Assembly: GCA_003249035.1 (NCBI GenBank)
Contig: QBMK01000005.1
Coordinates: 135,182 to 199,181 of the forward strand
Length of the DNA stretch: 64,000 bases
Reading direction: 5' to 3'
From: Pseudanabaena sp.
GTDB lineage: Bacteria; Cyanobacteriota; Cyanobacteriia; Pseudanabaenales; Pseudanabaenaceae
Part shown: in pieces, positions 61,123 to 64,000 of the stretch
Numbering within the stretch: the stretch's first letter is position 1
Layout: each line of letters starts with the position of its first letter
The notes under the pieces: model-generated
What the model saw: only the letters and a program-made list of their open reading frames with translations
Databases searched by the model: none
What the model was told of the DNA's origin: nothing
Translations under genes and position numbers: made by a program

Positions 61123-62673
61123 TTAGAAGATGTCATTTAACATGTTTTGATGCTGCTTAAGAGAAGTTAGAGAATTAGCTAAAATCTGACCACTGGCTGC
61201 AACCGCAGGCAATCCAATGCCTGGAAATGTGGAATCACCACAGCAATATAATCTTGATAGTGGTGTGTTAGCACTGGGGAAAATCCCCTGTCCAGCAGCG
61301 ATCGCTGGGCCATAGCTACCGAACGCTCTTCTCAAGAACCTTGCGTGGGTTAGAGGTGTGCCAATTAGGGTAACTTCACAGCGATTTCTCACATCAGGAA
61401 TATAACGCTCAATCCCTTGCCATAGGACTTCGGCGCGTTCTTGTTTCAATTGGTGATAAGCATCGGACTTACGGTCTAAACCTGACCATAGCTCAAATGG
61501 CTCAGTTGCAGGTGTATAAGCATGGATCACATGTTTACCTGTCGGTGCAAGGGATGGATCTAACACCGAAGGCATAGATACGGCGACTACATTCTGTGGG
61601 GCTTCTACTCCTATGCCCCATTCATTTACAACTAGCCAATGACAGGGTAAATCTTTGGGTAAATCTAATGCTTCTATACCTATATGTAAATGCATAAAGC
61701 TAGGACAAGCGGGAGTTGCTTGACGGTCTTTATGTAACTGATGCAAACCTTTTGGCGATCGCTCAGTTAGGGGTAATAATTTCAAGGTATCCCAAATCGA
61801 TGCACCTGAAACTACGGCTCGCTTCGCTTGGATTGTCTCTCCATTTGCCAACCTCACCCCTGTAGCGCTCTCTCCATCAAGAATAATTTCCTGTATATGA
61901 GTATTTAGCCGCAATTCCCCTCCATATTTTTGCATTCCTCTTACTAATGCATCGACGAGGGTTCCGACGCCTCCCTTGGGGTAGTCAAGCTGGACATCAG
62001 GACGATACCAATCCGCAAACATAAAGGCAATCTCTGCGGTGAGAGTACCATTGGCGGGTAGTCCTGAAAGCATGAAGCAAAGCAAATTCATTCAGTTCAA
62101 GATAAATGGATCGCTCACTTCAGCTTCTAGGATATTGGAAAATGGCTGGGTCAGCATGGTGAGTTGTGGTAGATCCCTCAACATTTTCCAGAAGTACTTA
62201 CCCGCCGAAAATGCGACCTGCCAGTCATTTCGTAAGGCTATAGGCGGGAGAGATGTGGCAGCTCTCCCAAATGGCAACATCACTGTTTGTAATCTTTGCC
62301 ATTCTTGAACTGCTTGCTTGTTTCTCAGTTTGGTTAAGATTTCGATAAACGACTCGTTACCAACTGCGGCAAAAAATTGTCCTTCAGGCATGGCACAGCC
62401 CCAACCATCGTAAGTTAGCCAATCAACTGTTTCATCTAAAGCATCAAGGACATGAGCTAGGGGATTAGTGGAAGGACGTGTGGACATTCCTGAAAATAGC
62501 GATGGGCCCGAATCGAAGGTATAACCTTGACGACTAAAGCTATGGGCGGCTCCGCCTGCAACGCTATGGCTCTCACAAACAATGACATTGAGTCCATACT
62601 TTGCTAGCAGTCCAGCACAGCAGAGACCTCCTATACCACTGCCAATTACTACTACGTCCGTATCTTGATTCAT
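61123..62673 (-). pseudogene. Carotenoid-isomerase/phytoene-desaturase-like oxidoreductase, interrupted by one in-frame TGA
   Basis: One continuous frame of 516 codons is cut by a single TGA at 62092-62094. The N-terminal 193 residues hold the FAD site VVVIGSGIGGLCCAGLLAKY and SVAGGAAHSF and end SDPFILN. The remaining 322 resume at once with MNLLCFMLSGLPANGTLTAE, and go on to FADWYRPDVQLDYPKGGVGT and CCGDSTFPGIGLPAVAASGQ. Relatives have Trp at this place (NWLDLLCF), so a TGG-to-TGA change is the simplest explanation. The rest is undamaged, meaning a recent mutation, a sequencing error or readthrough. CrtISO-like enzymes act on carotenoids with FAD in the thylakoid. Confidence 0.85.
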
Positions 62674-62750
62674 GCTTTTTGCTGATTAATTAACGCTTCA
62701 CAACCAATAACTTCCAGAGGCTCATGTTCAATATCAAGTAGATATTTGAA

Positions 62751-62918
62751 CATGTTGTGCAACTAAAATCCTGAAAGCCATGATTCCTTATACTGCACAA
62801 ATGAGGAGTTTGGATTTTCTATCGCTCAAACAACCATAGGTCATTCGCTCAATAATATAGCTGTAGCCAATGACATTAGGACAAAAAACAAAAGCCAAAA
62901 TAGAGTTGCACATAGCGT
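62751..62918 (-). mobile_element. 168-bp MITE-like element (GATGTGCAACT family, long form)
   Basis: Ends CATGTTGTGCAACTA and AGTTGCACATAGCG form the TIR. The block with GAGGAGTTTGGATTTTC and CTCAAACAACC matches, in reverse, the core of 11763-11880. About 50 bases are extra in this copy. Confidence 0.85.
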
Positions 62919-62926
62919 TACTTTCG

Positions 62927-62973
62927 CTATTCAAAGCACCTTACCCAAACATGGGATAGGTGCTTTTTTGTTG
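62927..62973 (+). terminator. Copy of microprotein-operon terminator
   Basis: CTATTCAAAGCACCTTACCC and GGGATAGGTGCTTTTTTG form a stem like 61049-61086, including the preceding CTATTCAAAGCA. No gene lies upstream, so it marks a lost copy of the operon. Confidence 0.75.
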
Positions 62974-62975
62974 AC

Positions 62976-63107
62976 AGTAGATCGCACGATCGCGATCACA
63001 AAACATTAGTGCGAAAGTCATCCTGAGACAAAGGACTACATCACCGCTCCAACTTTCTAAAAACCCGATACTAATCTCATCAAGAGTTTTAGGAAAGGAG
63101 CAAAGCA
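62976..63107 (+). promoter_or_regulatory. Second copy of the microprotein leader
   Basis: Shares GATCGCGATCACAA, GGACTACATCACCGCTCCAA, and AGGAAAGGAGCAAAG with 60718-60818. It follows the terminator copy directly, the order expected between two tandem operon units. Confidence 0.7.
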
Positions 63108-63131
63108 ATGTCAGTAACTTCATTGGATTAG
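63108..63131 (+). pseudogene. Truncated start of a second microprotein gene
   Basis: ATG TCA GTA ACT then TCATTGGATTAG encodes MSVTSLD-stop. The first four codons are those of the gene at 60819, behind the same AAAGGAG site; the helix is lost. Confidence 0.7.
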
Positions 63132-63280
63132 CGAACAATACTTTCTGTTTTGTGCGTTGACTCCAATTATGATAAAAGATTTGTAGCTATTCCAAAGCCA
63201 ACAGCATGTAATGTAATGCTGATGGGATTTTCTACAAAAAATTTTGAAGATTTATTGTCAGTTAAAGTTTAAGATTTAAA
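63132..63280. other. Short gene-free stretch
   Basis: A/T-rich, no recognised gene, repeat or hairpin. With 62674-63131 it forms a 600-base gene-free zone filled by the MITE and the operon remnant. Confidence 0.5.
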
Positions 63281-63727
63281 TCAGCTAATTTTTAATAATT
63301 TAAGCTCTCTAACTATTGCCTCGAAAACATTTTCATCATTAACTATGACTTTCTCTGCACTGTAATAAAGCATGGCATTAAAGCCTCCTGTATCACCAGA
63401 AATACGGAAGTCTGTTCTAACTGCAATAATTGGAATATTTCTGCTAGCTGCATAGCCACATTCCCAACAGGTTCCGCTATCAGCATCTGCTCCATCTAAA
63501 ATTGCAATCACAATTGCAGATGATTGCAATCCACGAAGACATGTTTTATAGATATCCTCTCCTTTAGCTTTTTCGCACTCTTTTTGAGGCAAGAAAACTC
63601 TGTAACCTTCTTCCGTTAGGTATTTGTATAATTCCAAATTAAAAGCAATCTCTCCTCTGGTAAAAAGAGGGGCAGCTAGATAGATATGTCCTATTTTTTC
63701 TAAATCCATATCAACTTTTAACGACAT
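63281..63727 (-). CDS. Nucleoside 2-deoxyribosyltransferase family protein
   Basis: From the ATG at 63727 (MSLKVDMDLEKIGHIYLAAP) the protein has 148 residues; an inner Met at 63709 is an alternative. Family signatures: HIYLAAPLFTRGEIAFNLEL, GYRVFLPQKE, and AIVIAILDGADADSGTCWEC followed by GYAASRNIPIIAVRTDF, where the Glu in TCWECG is at the nucleophile position. Such enzymes move deoxyribose between bases for salvage; related proteins are DNA-damage nucleotide hydrolases. An upstream SD is not clear. The 270 bases beyond (to 64000) show no gene. Confidence 0.82.
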   Translation of the reverse strand: MSLKVDMDLEKIGHIYLAAPLFTRGEIAFNLELYKYLTEEGYRVFLPQKECEKAKGEDIYKTCLRGLQSSAIVIAILDGADADSGTCWECGYAASRNIPIIAVRTDFRISGDTGGFNAMLYYSAEKVIVNDENVFEAIVRELKLLKIS

Positions 63728-64000
63728 AGTTACATTAAGTAGTTTTTTGCCTGCTGAGTTGAGCGGCAAACTATAGCATACAACTCAATACCAAAATATC
63801 AGAATATTGGTCTCTGCAATGATGGGTTATAACGCGATCGCTTTAGGACATAAAACTTAAAAAGTCGGGAATCGTTATATTTACAGTTTTTTTTGATGAT
63901 CTACTTAGTCCTATTTAGACTCATTTGCATTATTCAGATTAATTAACTGATGTTACGTGGAAGGAATAGCAAGTTTTTGGAGAAGAGAGAAACTAGCCCT

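Noticed and set aside
62092..62094. UGA recoded as tryptophan
   Set aside because: TGG is used for Trp in all intact genes and TGA ends many of them; two TGA-at-Trp cases fit mutation better.

Overview
The window is cyanobacterial chromosome. It carries psbB and psbT (photosystem II), light-dependent protochlorophyllide reductase, a RuBisCO-activase AAA protein, the PII protein GlnB, cyanobacterial-type glutamate-cysteine ligase, cyanophycinase and an SLH-domain porin, and the HIP1 octamer GCGATCGC recurs throughout. The many long perfect intergenic hairpins with GCTTCGC-type loops suggest a Pseudanabaena-like genome, but that is inference. No tRNA, rRNA or CRISPR array was recognised.

Layout. 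(1) 1-4.4 kb: a truncated membrane polyferredoxin, an SLH/OprB porin and a DUF1269 protein. (2) 4.5-11.6 kb: a cyanophycin/arginine-use cluster with cyanophycinase, an aspartoacylase/AstE-type deacylase, an SLC13 permease, arginine deiminase and an ArcD-like antiporter. It is studded with repeats. Just outside it lie relics of two of its own genes, a permease C-terminus (3672-3826) and an arginine deiminase piece (4556-4657), and a 65-70 bp inverted repeat brackets its left half. (3) 12-16.5 kb: an RND efflux pump and its adaptor. (4) 16.7-29 kb: a META protein, an SMP-30/SDR pair, a lipoprotein, an AI-2E-type permease, YqhA, an outer-membrane-type protein, an EEP phosphatase, DedA, a C39-like peptidase, a HAD phosphatase, a RuBisCO-activase core, an Uma2 protein and a GIY-YIG-like protein. 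(5) 29-44 kb: psbT-psbB, glycerate kinase, a YedYZ-like molybdoenzyme/cytochrome pair, glnB with an NtcA-type box, a P-type ATPase, mutL, por and a glycine-rich secreted protein. (6) 44-53.6 kb: an accessory zone of small toxin-antitoxin-like modules (DUF4160/DUF2442, a dead RelE-type pair, winged-helix/nucleotidyltransferase, HicBA), a two-gene NACHT system, an orphan antitoxin and an IS1-like relic. Two families of direct repeats sit at the module boundaries. (7) 53.6-64 kb: ThiO, a methyltransferase, DUF3095, GshA, SpoIID, two tandem 30-residue membrane microproteins, a carotenoid-isomerase-like gene broken by one in-frame TGA, and a deoxyribosyltransferase-like gene.

Working together. Cyanophycinase releases Asp-Arg dipeptides, and ArcA and the antiporter could consume and exchange the arginine. 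No ornithine transcarbamoylase, carbamate kinase or isoaspartyl dipeptidase is present here. Rca, a phosphoglycolate-phosphatase-like HAD and glycerate kinase lie within 6 kb and all touch carbon fixation or photorespiration. The most interesting regions are the repeat-bounded TA/NACHT array (45.8-51.5 kb), the duplicated and decaying arginine cluster, and the two microproteins whose leader and terminator reappear 2 kb away.
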